Numbered from the stretch's first letter, positions 35,791-44,402 are shown. The stretch: 51,430 nucleotides of DNA from Leptolyngbyaceae cyanobacterium MP9P1.79 (GCA_030248885.1 JARCMD010000112.1:1-51430); one strand, 5' to 3'. The notes: generated by a model from the letters alone, not told the origin. A program made the numbers and translations.

Positions 35791-35838
35791 TGATCTGACG
35801 TTCTAAGAGTGGAAGCCGATCGTGCAACCTGACACGGC

Positions 35839-37401
35839 TTATTGTGCGGCTAAATTTACAGGTTGAGGTTGCTTGGCAGCAGCTTCAGAACCATTGTCAA
35901 GTGACCACCGGCTGTCCTTATCCCCTTTAACACCAGATGCTTCAGGAGTCGTCATGGAAAGGGTGGTAGCACGGGGCTGGTTGAAGGTTAAACCGGGATA
36001 ATTGGCAATCGAAATGCTGCTGAGGTTTAAAGATTCTACAGGAGCAAGATTTGCCTTAGCTACTCCTTCCTGAGAGGGCACCAGACTAGGGAACACAAGG
36101 ATTGTCGCGGTTTTGGACAGGTGGAAATCTTGCCAAGAATTGGCTTGGAAAGGACTGGGTAAGCCTGCAATAGACCCCGCAACAAAGCAGGCAACCCGTT
36201 GATCTGCGACCGCAAGGGAAGCAGATTGGAAAGGATTATCGAAGTTTGCTAAGGCATAGCCTAGTTGAGTGCCAGGATCAACCGTCACCCAGCCTTCGGG
36301 GGTAAGTTGCCGCACTTCAAAGTGCAGGTGCGGGCCGGTGGATAGCCCAGTGCTACCGACTCTACCAATGACGGTACCCTGCTCTACCCACTCTCCGGGC
36401 CGGACAAAAATCTCTGAAAGGTGGGCATAGAGGGTTTCCTGAGTGCCGTTGTTATGCTCTAAGGCGATTACTAAACCATAGCCACCCATGACATCGGCGA
36501 TCGTCACCTTACCCGCAAACGCTGCTACAACTGGGGTGCCCATCGGCGCACCGATGTCTGTTCCAGAATGTAAACGCCACGTTCCCATAATGGGATGTAA
36601 TCGCCACCCAAACACTGATGTGATAGGGGAAGGGACGGAAAGCGGAAAAATCAAGCTGACGTTGCCATTGCCCAACTGCATGGCAGGACGCGGAGTGCGG
36701 TTATAAAAATCTCTGGGAATCGCGGTGTTACCTATCTGAATTCCGTTGGCATCAATATTAATGCCACCCATTCTGACTGAAGTGCCTGGCTGTGGAAGGG
36801 AACCCTGTCCTGGCAATGTTGTAGGGCGATCGGCAAGCTGAGGTTGGCAAATGGCTTGAGGCACTCCCTGCCCATTGTTCAGAACGAGTTGGCATCCCGT
36901 TGTGCGCTCAGATAGCACGACTGATGGTGGGGCTTCATAGGGGGTGGCACCGAGATTATAGTGAGTTGGATCAATATAGACTCCGTTAGCATCAGTTGGG
37001 GAGTTACTGCCAGGGGAGGCGGGCTTCGTTTGACCAACGACAGGGCTGGTTACCAGTTGTGGGCCGGGGGAAGCGACGGGAACAGGTCTGGCTAAAGGAG
37101 CATTCTCAGGTTTCGGAGGAACGACAGGCAACAGTAAGGGAGTTGCAGGTTTGTCAGGCGTTTCAGAAACAGGCTTCTGGGGTGGGGAGGCAGACGGTGC
37201 AGGGACAGCGGTTGGAGGTGTTGTGGCTGGCGATGGGGCAGTGTCAACAATCACAGGAACGACGTAGTTATCTGGTGGGGCTTGGGCGAGGAGGATGCCA
37301 CTGCTCAAAACGCTAAGGCTGCCGAGCCAACCACATCCTTGGGTGAGGAGAGAGGATTGACGCGGAGATTTTGGGGAAATTATTTTACGATGTTTGTTCA
37401 C
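35839..37401 (-). CDS. M23-family peptidoglycan endopeptidase (LytM/NlpD-like)
   Basis: This 520-residue exported protein has an N-terminal signal-type segment (GCGWLGSLSVLSSGILLAQA, cleavage likely near AQA) and a long Pro/Ala-rich linker. The M23 metallopeptidase domain contains zinc ligands HSGTDIGAP (about residue 277) and HLHFEV (about 358), with YGLVIALEHNNGTQETLYAH between them. It should cut peptide cross-links of peptidoglycan in the periplasm. About 130 C-terminal residues after the peptidase domain (AVADQRVACFVAGSIAGL onward) have no recognised domain. Confidence 0.9.
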   Translation of the reverse strand: MNKHRKIISPKSPRQSSLLTQGCGWLGSLSVLSSGILLAQAPPDNYVVPVIVDTAPSPATTPPTAVPAPSASPPQKPVSETPDKPATPLLLPVVPPKPENAPLARPVPVASPGPQLVTSPVVGQTKPASPGSNSPTDANGVYIDPTHYNLGATPYEAPPSVVLSERTTGCQLVLNNGQGVPQAICQPQLADRPTTLPGQGSLPQPGTSVRMGGINIDANGIQIGNTAIPRDFYNRTPRPAMQLGNGNVSLIFPLSVPSPITSVFGWRLHPIMGTWRLHSGTDIGAPMGTPVVAAFAGKVTIADVMGGYGLVIALEHNNGTQETLYAHLSEIFVRPGEWVEQGTVIGRVGSTGLSTGPHLHFEVRQLTPEGWVTVDPGTQLGYALANFDNPFQSASLAVADQRVACFVAGSIAGLPSPFQANSWQDFHLSKTATILVFPSLVPSQEGVAKANLAPVESLNLSSISIANYPGLTFNQPRATTLSMTTPEASGVKGDKDSRWSLDNGSEAAAKQPQPVNLAAQ

Positions 37402-37834
37402 GGTATCCTCACACTGAATCGCTCTTCAACAATTGATCTGGATTGACGCTGCGGTTGTCTGAATTTTTCGATTTCGGAAAATTGAACTGTTGCTCATGGA
37501 GTCTGTCAGGATGACTAGTCTCTACGATCGGCTAATTGGTTCCAAAGGTTCTATTCCAGAAGTCTTGATTTTTAGAAATGAGGGATAGGTGACGCTATGA
37601 ACGGCTCCGCACCTGTACTTTTTTGGAAAACCTATACTTTTTTGGAAAAAAGTTACAAAAAGCCAAAAAACACCTCATTGATTGTACTTGGCTAAGGTCA
37701 ACTAATGTCACATTTCGTAAATTCCTACTCACTGCTTGGCTGAGATCCGGGAGGTGTAGATGCTTCGTAGGGCATTAGTTCAAGGCGCGGGTGGGTCACG
37801 CTAGTATGGATGCGTTCAAATCTGTAGGTTTTTG
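37402..37834. other. Divergent intergenic region with a 19-bp direct repeat
   Basis: It lies between the divergent M23 and pgeF genes and so should contain both promoters. The units at 37612-37630 and 37631-37649 (CCTGTACTTTTTTGGAAAA and CCTATACTTTTTTGGAAAA) are tandem, differ by one base, and could be protein-binding sites. No gene is apparent. Confidence 0.65.
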
Positions 37835-38656
37835 ATGCATACATGGCACTGGCAGCTTTGGGAAGGGCTACCTTACCTGACCTGTAGTTTATTGGCACCC
37901 TGGAAGCACGGTTTTTTGACGCGGCAATTTCATCCCCGATCGCCTAGAAATTTAACCCCAGTGCTGCAACCAAACGCCAAGGCATATCAGGTTAAGCAAG
38001 TGCATGGGGCTGTGGTGCTACGCACAGGCGAGACTAGGAAGCCAAAAATAGAGTTGGGAGACGATCGAGATCGCGTGTCTGCACAAGAGCTAAGTTCTGG
38101 GGAACAGAACCTTTGTGAGGCAGATGGATTGGTAACAGAGCAGGTAAATGAGGCAGTGTGGGTGTGTAGTGCCGATTGTACGCCTGTGTTGATTGCGGAT
38201 GGGAGGACAGGGCAGGTGGCAGCGGTTCATGCGGGGTGGCGGGGCACCGCAGCCAAAATTGTCCCGGAGGCGATCGGTTGCCTCCAGTCCCAAGGGAGCC
38301 GCCTGCAAGACTTACGCTTGGCTTTGGGGCCAGCGATCGACGGAGAGGTTTACCAGGTTGCCCTAGAGGTGGCGGCTGAGGTTGGGGCTACTCTCCTGCA
38401 AGCGGATTCAGGTGCGGCCTTGATGGCAGCCTTGCAGCAACTCTCTCCTGCCCCAGTGCTACCAGATGCGGAGCCGGGGCGAGTGCGGCTGGATGTGCGC
38501 CAAGTCATCCGCTGGCAACTGGAACACTTGGGGATCGCGGCTGAGCAAATTGCCATTGCTCCCCACTGCACCTACCAGGATGCCGACTATTTTTTCTCTT
38601 ACCGACGCGATCGACAGAAAAAGGTGCAATGGTCAGGCATCGTCAGCGGATCTTGA
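37835..38656 (+). CDS. pgeF: PgeF/YfiH-family purine nucleoside phosphorylase (laccase domain)
   Basis: This 273-residue protein belongs to the DUF152/YfiH family, once called multicopper polyphenol oxidases and now known as zinc-dependent purine nucleoside phosphorylases that also edit peptidoglycan precursor errors in E. coli. The metal ligands are in place: KQVHG (His near 55), CSADCTPVLI (Cys near 115) and HAGWRGTAAKIV (His near 132). The C-terminal signature is PHCTYQDADYFFSYRRDR. ATG at 37835 is used rather than the TTG one codon earlier. Confidence 0.9.
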   Translation: MHTWHWQLWEGLPYLTCSLLAPWKHGFLTRQFHPRSPRNLTPVLQPNAKAYQVKQVHGAVVLRTGETRKPKIELGDDRDRVSAQELSSGEQNLCEADGLVTEQVNEAVWVCSADCTPVLIADGRTGQVAAVHAGWRGTAAKIVPEAIGCLQSQGSRLQDLRLALGPAIDGEVYQVALEVAAEVGATLLQADSGAALMAALQQLSPAPVLPDAEPGRVRLDVRQVIRWQLEHLGIAAEQIAIAPHCTYQDADYFFSYRRDRQKKVQWSGIVSGS

Positions 38657-38722
38657 GTTGTCTGAGGGATGGGAAGCGCTCAACAACAAAGCCAAATGAT
38701 GCACGGTCAAGGTAGAAAACGT

Positions 38723-40279
38723 TTACGGTAACCAGCGGGGGCGGAGTCCGGGGAGTAACTCCTCAGCTTGGATTTTGGACTGGGCTGTGAGGTCGGTTAC
38801 CAAGGGAAGGAGCCAAAGCTTGCTAGTGGCGATCGTTTTGCCTTCGTCATTCCACAATCCTTGAGAGGTGGTTGTTGTAGGTTTATTGTCCGTACTGGTT
38901 TGGTCAAACAGCAGGGCCAAGCCATCGGGGGACAGGCTCATTTGAATGTCGCGCTGCTGAGGTAAGAGGAGCAAGGGTTTCATGGTTCCCTGGGAGGGAT
39001 TTTGAGATGATGTGCCCCCGATCGCCGCCTTGAGATTAATGGCCCCCAAGTAGGGCTGCTCCTGATACTCTGCACCGGGGATCAACTCAGTGAGCAGGCA
39101 GTAGAGGGTTTGGTTAGAGGGGCTGAACTGGGCATTGAGAATGGAACCCGTGGTGCGAAAGATCTCCTTTTGCACCCCTTGATTGGTCACGATGAAGAGC
39201 GATCGGGTGTAGTCTGTGTTGAATTTCACCATGGCTGCTTGGGTGCCATCTCTGGCAAAGCTCAGCACTGTGCCAAATTTAGGGAGGAAGTCTAGGGGCT
39301 TACTGGCAGGGTCGAGGGGCAACAGCGCTACTCCCTGCCCTTGGGCAATCACCAAAGATTTGCTGTCGGGCGCAATCAGAAAATTGCCGCTAGTACTGTC
39401 TCCCAGAGGAATTGGCTGCGTTCCTGCGGCTGAGGAAAGCTTCCATAAACGAGCATCTCCCGGTTTCTGCCAGTTTACCCGCTGTACCAGAATTGTTTGC
39501 CCATCTGGTGATAGGTCGAACTTGAGGTTTTGATAGTCTCGACTGTCCAGGAGCAGGTTAACTTTTCCAGGAGGGACAGGAGCAGTTAACGATTTGGCAG
39601 CAGGATCAGCGCTATTTGGGGAAGGCTGAGTGCGTAAACCTGTGGTTACGGTGTAGAGTTGCTGCCGGAGTTGGCTGGAAACCTGAGTTGGCTTGGAGGC
39701 GGTAGATTCGATCGCCGAGAACAAAATCCGATCGCCCTCTGGATAGGCTTTGAAATCCATCACCGTCAAGGTTGGCGGCGTTAGGATTTGCTTCTGCTGT
39801 TGGGTGAAGTTGTAAATAATTAAGCGTCCGCGTTCTTCTCCCTCCACACCGATATAGGCAAAGGCTCGATCGCGCGATCGAAAATGCCCGACGAAAGGTT
39901 GATTCGGCGCGTGTTTCCCCCCTTTGAAGTAGTCGTGGGCACCCTGCAATTGCACTTGATAAATTTCCCCGTAGGGAGCAGGAGCATTCAGGGTATAGGC
40001 CATGCGTCGTCCTGCCCAACTGATGCGCCCTGGTAAGGATGGCTCCAGGCGCAGATTTGCTTCGACGCTGGCGTGATCCATTGGACGGCTAAAGGTGAGA
40101 ATAAACGCCGTATCTTCAGCGCCAATTTGTTGATTTTCCCAGCTAAAATTTTTGACTTTGGCCGTGGTTCGATCGCCGCTCCATAGCAATATCCCAGTCA
40201 GCAACGCCAGTATGACGATAATGATCAGAGCAACGCGATCGAGGGGTTGAAGAAATTTTGCAGATGATGAATTAGGCAT
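38723..40279 (-). CDS. Membrane-anchored protein with TolB-like beta-propeller
   Basis: This 518-residue protein starts with a cytoplasmic tail and one transmembrane helix (VALIIIVILALLTGILLW, about 15-33). An Ig-like domain follows (FILTFSRPMDHASVEANLRL to about 130). The rest is a repeated beta-propeller of TolB/WD40-like type, with blades such as YQNLKFDLSPDGQTILVQRV and SGNFLIAPDSKSLVIAQGQ. It probably faces the periplasm and binds another macromolecule. Function unknown. Confidence 0.75.
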   Translation of the reverse strand: MPNSSSAKFLQPLDRVALIIIVILALLTGILLWSGDRTTAKVKNFSWENQQIGAEDTAFILTFSRPMDHASVEANLRLEPSLPGRISWAGRRMAYTLNAPAPYGEIYQVQLQGAHDYFKGGKHAPNQPFVGHFRSRDRAFAYIGVEGEERGRLIIYNFTQQQKQILTPPTLTVMDFKAYPEGDRILFSAIESTASKPTQVSSQLRQQLYTVTTGLRTQPSPNSADPAAKSLTAPVPPGKVNLLLDSRDYQNLKFDLSPDGQTILVQRVNWQKPGDARLWKLSSAAGTQPIPLGDSTSGNFLIAPDSKSLVIAQGQGVALLPLDPASKPLDFLPKFGTVLSFARDGTQAAMVKFNTDYTRSLFIVTNQGVQKEIFRTTGSILNAQFSPSNQTLYCLLTELIPGAEYQEQPYLGAINLKAAIGGTSSQNPSQGTMKPLLLLPQQRDIQMSLSPDGLALLFDQTSTDNKPTTTTSQGLWNDEGKTIATSKLWLLPLVTDLTAQSKIQAEELLPGLRPRWLP

Positions 40280-40529
40280 TCACACACAAAAAGACAGGTC
40301 TTGAGGTCTAACAGGGAGATAATGATGAATAGACACGAGTGGTCTGTCAAGCAGGATTCTATGGGTTGAAAACCCCAAAATCATAACCTCTGACCAATTC
40401 CAGGCTCACAAATTGAAGCCTGACAAACCACTGGTAGATTCACAGGCAAGAAAGGGTGGCTAGACTCACGCCGCCTTCTACATAGTGTAGTGTTCACTAC
40501 ACCTCTACCCCTCTCATGCAGCAATCCAA

Positions 40530-41126
40530 GTGGCACCTACTTTAACCCATTCCTTAACCCGTTTAGCGGCTGATATTTTCCTGGTTGAGCGATTACTCGA
40601 CCCAGCCCTGTGTGACCATATCGTGCAAGTGGCGGAATGCTGCCCGTTTGAAACTGCGGATATTGATTTAAGTCGGGTAGACATGGAGGTGCGGAGCAAT
40701 GACTTGCTGAGGTTGGGCGGAGCGAATCCTTTGCTGCGATCGACGAATGAGCTACTGGCAGGCAAAATTGTCACAGTACAGCAACTGCTACTGCAAGAGT
40801 ATGGGGTATTGTTCCCCCACGTAGAGGCGTTCACGATTCTGCGCTACCAATCAGGACAATATTACAAACGCCATGTCGATAATTTGCTCTTGGCTAGCCG
40901 CTATGCTGAAATCGCCCACGGGGTACCCACTAGGGATGTGAGTGTCATTGGTTATTTGAATGAGGACTGCCAGGGTGGGGAAACGTATTTCGATCGCCAA
41001 GACCTCAAGGTGCAGCCACAAAAGGGCAGCGTTCTCTTATTTCCCGCCTACTATACCTATCCCCATCAGTCTCTACCCGTACTGGAAGGAAAGAAATACT
41101 CGTTCACAACCTGGTTATTTCACTAG
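40530..41126 (+). CDS. Fe(II)/2-oxoglutarate-dependent prolyl hydroxylase-like dioxygenase
   Basis: This 198-residue protein has the double-stranded beta-helix of the P4Hc family. The iron-binding HxD is in YKRHVDNLL (about 114-118), the distal His in YPHQSLPV (about 178), and the 2-oxoglutarate-binding basic residue in GKKYSFTTWLF. The strands GGETYFDRQD and PQKGSVLLFPAYY fit as well. The substrate, a protein or a free metabolite, is unknown. The start is GTG at 40530; an ATG at 40516 is out of frame. Confidence 0.88.
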   Translation: MAPTLTHSLTRLAADIFLVERLLDPALCDHIVQVAECCPFETADIDLSRVDMEVRSNDLLRLGGANPLLRSTNELLAGKIVTVQQLLLQEYGVLFPHVEAFTILRYQSGQYYKRHVDNLLLASRYAEIAHGVPTRDVSVIGYLNEDCQGGETYFDRQDLKVQPQKGSVLLFPAYYTYPHQSLPVLEGKKYSFTTWLFH

Positions 41127-41147
41127 CTGGAAATAAAAGTACTCTGC

Positions 41148-42008
41148 TCAAGTTTGTGGCGGCCAATCTACTACTTCACTCAGTCGGCTCTTGGGTAGAG
41201 CGAGGCATTGATAGACAGGATTATCTGAGTCTGAGGGCAGCCATTGAGCTTGCTCAATATCGTATAGGCAGTAATCGGCGTTAAGGAGTTCGTGTCTACT
41301 AGCCCAGCCCTTTTCGCCATGAAATTCAATGAGTACAAAGGGTTTAGCCTCTCTAAGCAACCGCCTCATTCCTGGTAAAGCCTGGCTTTCGGCTCCTTCG
41401 ATATCAATTTTAATAAAATCTAGTCGAGAATTGGGGGGAAAGTAGGCATCCAGTGACGTTGCTGGCACCTCAAATGCAGCTTGAGTTAGATTGCCTTCCA
41501 CATCATGGCCCACAATATTCCATTCACAGTGGGAAGGCTCAGTGCCATTAAAGGATGAATAAAGCCGCCCTGGAAACAGTTGGACAACGGAGTTTGAGCC
41601 ATCTGCGATCGCTAGATTCTCAATGTTCACCCAGGATTCAAAGGAATTGAGGCGCACATTGGCTGCAATCTGTTTAACGTTATCGGGGTGAGCTTCAAAG
41701 GCAATCACTCTGCCGTGCCGACCTACTTGCTTTGCCAGGAGCAGGGTGAAGTATCCCAAATTTGCACCCAAATCTGCACAAACCTACCCTGGTTTAACCA
41801 GTTGTTCGATCGTCTGAGAAACCTTAGGTTCATAAAGTCCCTCCAAATGCACTCGATTCATTTGTCCCTGCATTCGGCATCCACTGAGAGCGCCAGCCAT
41901 GGGGTAACCTCGCCAACCAAAGTAGATATTGCCAAGGACTTTAGTCACCGCTCGAATCGGCTTAGGCAGGTGCCCAATGGATTTGTAAATGTGTTGCAGG
42001 TTACTCAT
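41148..42008 (-). pseudogene. FkbM-family methyltransferase interrupted by an in-frame TAG
   Basis: The reading frame gives an FkbM-type SAM-dependent methyltransferase of 286 codons with a TAG at 41784-41786 (about codon 75). Before it, MSNLQHIYKSIGHLPKPIRA to EQLVKPG; immediately after, VCADLGANLGYFTLLLAKQ (the SAM-binding motif I), then RVIAFEAHPDNVKQIAANV, and LDFIKIDIEGAESQALPGM. CAG to TAG is the simplest explanation. The stop falls just before motif I, so the N-terminal product has no enzyme activity, while a restart downstream would need a non-AUG codon. The ATG overlaps the TGA of the phosphorylase-like gene (ATGA), so the two were an operon. Confidence 0.85.
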
Positions 42009-42721
42009 GACATCTGTTTCTCTTTACTAAATAGTGAGGTTGTAACGTTCTGCAAGATACTTAAGCCTTTTAGAGAGCCTGCTATGAGTCGGGTTGCCGC
42101 GATCGGTTGCCGCAGTAGCCCGATCGCCAACGGTATGGGTTGTAGTGATCCCGCCAAGCTAATCGCTGAGGAGAGATCGGGCAGGTTGTGACGACAATCA
42201 TCGCTCACCACTCGCACCATCGCCACTTTAGCGTCGCTCAAGGTTCTTAACACAGCAAACCCTTCCATATCCACCACGTCTGCTCCTGATTTTTGATGCA
42301 GAGCCTGCTTTTCGGTGGCAGACCAAATCAGCCGATCGCTGGTCACCCCGTTTCCCAAGGATGCGCTGGGAGCTAGGCGATCGAATAGCCAAGTGGTCAT
42401 ATCAGAGTCAAAATGTTGAGATACGGGAACTCCTGATGCTGGGTAAAAAAGACAAGTTTGGACAAGGACGATATCTCCCACGGCGCGATCGATCCCAAGT
42501 CCACCACACAACCCCATCACCATCACCTGAAGCGAGGGTGTTGCAAAAAATCCTTGCTGTTGCAGTATTTTGAGATGCCGTAGCACAGGCTCAGTTCCTA
42601 TGGGTAGGGGTAAGACAACTGGCTGAGATATCGATCGCTTTACTCCCCTCAGACCTCGGCAAACAGCTTGATACTCTGCTCCCTGGGGCACCAAAATCAT
42701 CGAAATGGGACAAACATTCAT
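42005..42721 (-). CDS. Nucleoside phosphorylase/MTAN-like protein
   Basis: This 238-residue protein has the PNP/UDP phosphorylase fold. PSLQVMVMGLCGGLGIDRAV corresponds to the glycine-rich phosphate/ribose loop, QTCLFYPASG to the mid region, and GADVVDMEGFAVLRTLSDA to the nucleoside-binding E-M-E type site (here DME). RVVSDDCRHNLPDL carries the catalytic Asp. Homologues include methylthioadenosine nucleosidases and hopanoid-associated phosphorylases; the substrate cannot be chosen by eye. The stop overlaps the start of the FkbM gene. Confidence 0.78.
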   Translation of the reverse strand: MNVCPISMILVPQGAEYQAVCRGLRGVKRSISQPVVLPLPIGTEPVLRHLKILQQQGFFATPSLQVMVMGLCGGLGIDRAVGDIVLVQTCLFYPASGVPVSQHFDSDMTTWLFDRLAPSASLGNGVTSDRLIWSATEKQALHQKSGADVVDMEGFAVLRTLSDAKVAMVRVVSDDCRHNLPDLSSAISLAGSLQPIPLAIGLLRQPIAATRLIAGSLKGLSILQNVTTSLFSKEKQMS

Positions 42722-42869
42722 CAGCGATCGTTCATCAACAGGGAACTTGTGCAGTAGCAGATCACCTCAATCTTCCACTAAAAAACTCTGATCTATCCAC
42801 ACCAATGCATTACTAATGCGTTGTTTGACTTCTGTCCATTAGTAAAAATGTCCGTTCAGCAGAAACGTA

Positions 42870-42900
42870 AAAGATCAAACAAAATCTGATCTTGATCTTT
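42870..42900. promoter_or_regulatory. Candidate operator: perfect 9-bp inverted repeat over the -35 box
   Basis: AAAGATCAA at 42870-42878 is exactly inverted as TTGATCTTT at 42892-42900, with centres 22 bp (two helical turns) apart. The right arm contains the -35 hexamer TTGATC of the promoter for the toxin-antitoxin-like pair, where an autoregulatory antitoxin would be expected to bind. Confidence 0.6.
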
Positions 42901-42920
42901 GCAGGATTTTTGGATATAGT
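42892..42920 (+). promoter_or_regulatory. Sigma70-type promoter of the toxin-antitoxin-like pair
   Basis: TTGATC, a 17-bp spacer and TATAGT form a near-consensus -35/-10 pair. Transcription would begin near 42927, leaving a leader of about 30 bases before the ATG at 42956. Confidence 0.65.
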
Positions 42921-42955
42921 CTTGACATCTCTAAAGATTCTATTTTGGATTTGAT

Positions 42956-43519
42956 ATGAATACGGATTTCTCACAAGATGCTTTCTTTAAGTTTCTAGAT
43001 TATCTATCAGATAAAAATCTTGTCAATTCTCAAACTGTGAGAGCTTGGCGTTCAGCGGCTTCTAGGCTGATGACAGACTTGTCTGAGGCAGAAAAGACTG
43101 ATGTACGTACTATAGATCATGATCTAACAGTGCGTAGAGCAGTCAATCGCGATTCAGACTCACTGTCACCGCAGTCTCTCAAGACTTATCAGCGACGTGT
43201 CGAAATTGCAATTGAAGAGTTTGTCAAGCGACAGAGCGATCCAAGTGGATATAAACCACGCGGCTTAAATGGACAATCCCGTATCAAACCAAGTGGTGAG
43301 CGTACAGCACGTCAAGAACGGATGAAACCATCTAGTGTAATGCCTACAGAAAAGCACGAAAGAGAAACATCGCTTACATCTAGTGATTTAACGCTTTCTT
43401 ATCCTCTTCGTTCTGATTTCTTAGCACAAGTTGTCATACCTCGCGATCTAAATGTTATGGAAGCCAAACGGTTGGGGGCATTTTTGCTGACGATCGCAGT
43501 AGATTACCAACCACAGTAA
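42956..43519 (+). CDS. Putative antitoxin with a tyrosine-recombinase SAM-like domain
   Basis: This 187-residue protein has three visible parts. Residues about 5-95 (FFKFLDYLSDKNLVNSQTVR, SRLMTDLSEAEKTDVRTIDH, LSPQSLKTYQRRVEIAIEEF) resemble the four-helix SAM-like/core-binding domain at the N-terminus of phage integrases, but no catalytic recombinase domain follows. Residues 96-145 are basic and disordered. The C-terminus, LSYPLRSDFLAQVVIPRDLN then VMEAKRLGAFLLTIA, looks like a strand plus helix that could bind a partner. The next gene, 13 bases downstream, encodes a RelE-like toxin, so an antitoxin role is inferred. The SAM-like part could supply DNA binding for autoregulation. It is not a recognised antitoxin class to me. 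Confidence 0.6.
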   Translation: MNTDFSQDAFFKFLDYLSDKNLVNSQTVRAWRSAASRLMTDLSEAEKTDVRTIDHDLTVRRAVNRDSDSLSPQSLKTYQRRVEIAIEEFVKRQSDPSGYKPRGLNGQSRIKPSGERTARQERMKPSSVMPTEKHERETSLTSSDLTLSYPLRSDFLAQVVIPRDLNVMEAKRLGAFLLTIAVDYQPQ

Positions 43520-43532
43520 TGGGAGCAAGGAT

Positions 43533-43937
43533 ATGCAGGACAACCCATCTGATAAACAATCTGAAGATGAACAGGCTTCACAGGAAACACAATCTTCCGT
43601 ACAAATAGAGTTGACTCCCGAATTTCAAAGAAATCTTCGTGATCTGGCAAAGCGATATCGCAACATTCGCTTTGATCTTCAGGGTGTAACTCAGGAGTTA
43701 GAAGCTGGCAATTTTGTTGGCGATCGTATTGCTGGAGTGGGTGAAGGCTACGTTATCTTTAAGGTACGAGTTAGGAACAGAGATATTCAGAAAGGGAAAA
43801 CTGCTGGTTATCGCCTGATCTATCAAGTTGAATCCCCTATCTGTATACTATTACTGATGATCTACTCTAAATCAGACCACGAGGATATTACCGCTAACGA
43901 AATTCACGGAATCCTAGATGAGTTCTATCGAACGTAA
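43533..43937 (+). CDS. RelE/ParE-superfamily toxin
   Basis: This 134-residue protein has a polar N-terminal extension (about 28 residues) and then a RelE-like fold: IELTPEFQRNLRDLAKRYRN, FDLQGVTQELEAGNFVGDRI, GYVIFKVRVRNRDIQKGKTA, GYRLIYQVE and the closing LLLMIYSKSDHEDITANEI. Toxins with this GK(S/T)xGYR...YSKS pattern cleave mRNA at the ribosome or, in ParE relatives, poison gyrase; which applies here is unknown. The Shine-Dalgarno GGGAGCAAGG is strong. It is 13 bases behind the antitoxin-like gene, in the usual antitoxin-first order. Confidence 0.78.
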   Translation: MQDNPSDKQSEDEQASQETQSSVQIELTPEFQRNLRDLAKRYRNIRFDLQGVTQELEAGNFVGDRIAGVGEGYVIFKVRVRNRDIQKGKTAGYRLIYQVESPICILLLMIYSKSDHEDITANEIHGILDEFYRT

Positions 43938-44031
43938 TTGAGCACCTGGACAGGATGCTTGAAATTTATGTTTGTGTACATCGCCTTTAAGAGTCAGTTA
44001 TCCTAAATGCATACAGGTTAGGAGTAGGCTG

Positions 44032-44292
44032 ATGAAAGCGATCGAAGCTACAGGCATTGTGGATGAGAGGGGAAATTTGTCTCTTGATCAGCCTGTGGTG
44101 ATGGCTGCTCAGAGCCGTGTACGCGTCATTATCTTATACTCTGAAAAATTTACAGAAGAAGAGGAGCAAGATCCAGACGACACTCCTTTAGAACAAGTAA
44201 AAGCAAGTCTGAGACGGGCTTTAGAAGAGTCAAAGTCGGGTCAAAGAATTCCGATTTCCCAGATGTGGCAAGGAATCGATACCCAGATCTGA
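44032..44292 (+). CDS. Orphan antitoxin-like small protein
   Basis: This 86-residue protein begins MKAIEATGIVDERGNLSLDQ, continues VRVIILYSEKFTEEEEQ, and ends with a helix, SLRRALEESKSGQRIPISQM followed by WQGIDTQI. This is the layout of small cyanobacterial antitoxins: an N-terminal beta DNA-binding part and a C-terminal helix that wraps the toxin. The usual adjacent toxin gene is absent downstream; the nearest toxin is the RelE-like gene 94 bases upstream, in the reverse order from normal. A clear AGGAG ribosome-binding site precedes the ATG. Confidence 0.65.
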   Translation: MKAIEATGIVDERGNLSLDQPVVMAAQSRVRVIILYSEKFTEEEEQDPDDTPLEQVKASLRRALEESKSGQRIPISQMWQGIDTQI

Positions 44293-44357
44293 ATAGGCGA
44301 TTAGCTTAACATCCAGGTTGAGCAATTCGTGGGTCAAGTAAGTCACGGACATCGGGA

Positions 44358-44379
44358 CAAGGGGCTGAAGCCCCTGTTT
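44358..44379. terminator. Hairpin between convergent genes
   Basis: AGGGGCT (44360-44366) pairs with AGCCCCT (44369-44375), and the pairing can be extended by ACA/TGT with a bulge. It is followed by GTTTG. It lies between the orphan antitoxin gene and the GerMN gene, whose stop is at 44403. Confidence 0.5.
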
Positions 44380-44402
44380 GTATCGAATGGAAGTGAGAAG
44401 CG

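Noticed and set aside
42956-43519. A truncated phage integrase
   Set aside because: Only the SAM-like part is present, but the gene has its own promoter, a complete and distinct C-terminus and a tightly linked toxin gene, which fits an intact antitoxin better than a broken integrase. No att site or tRNA target is adjacent.
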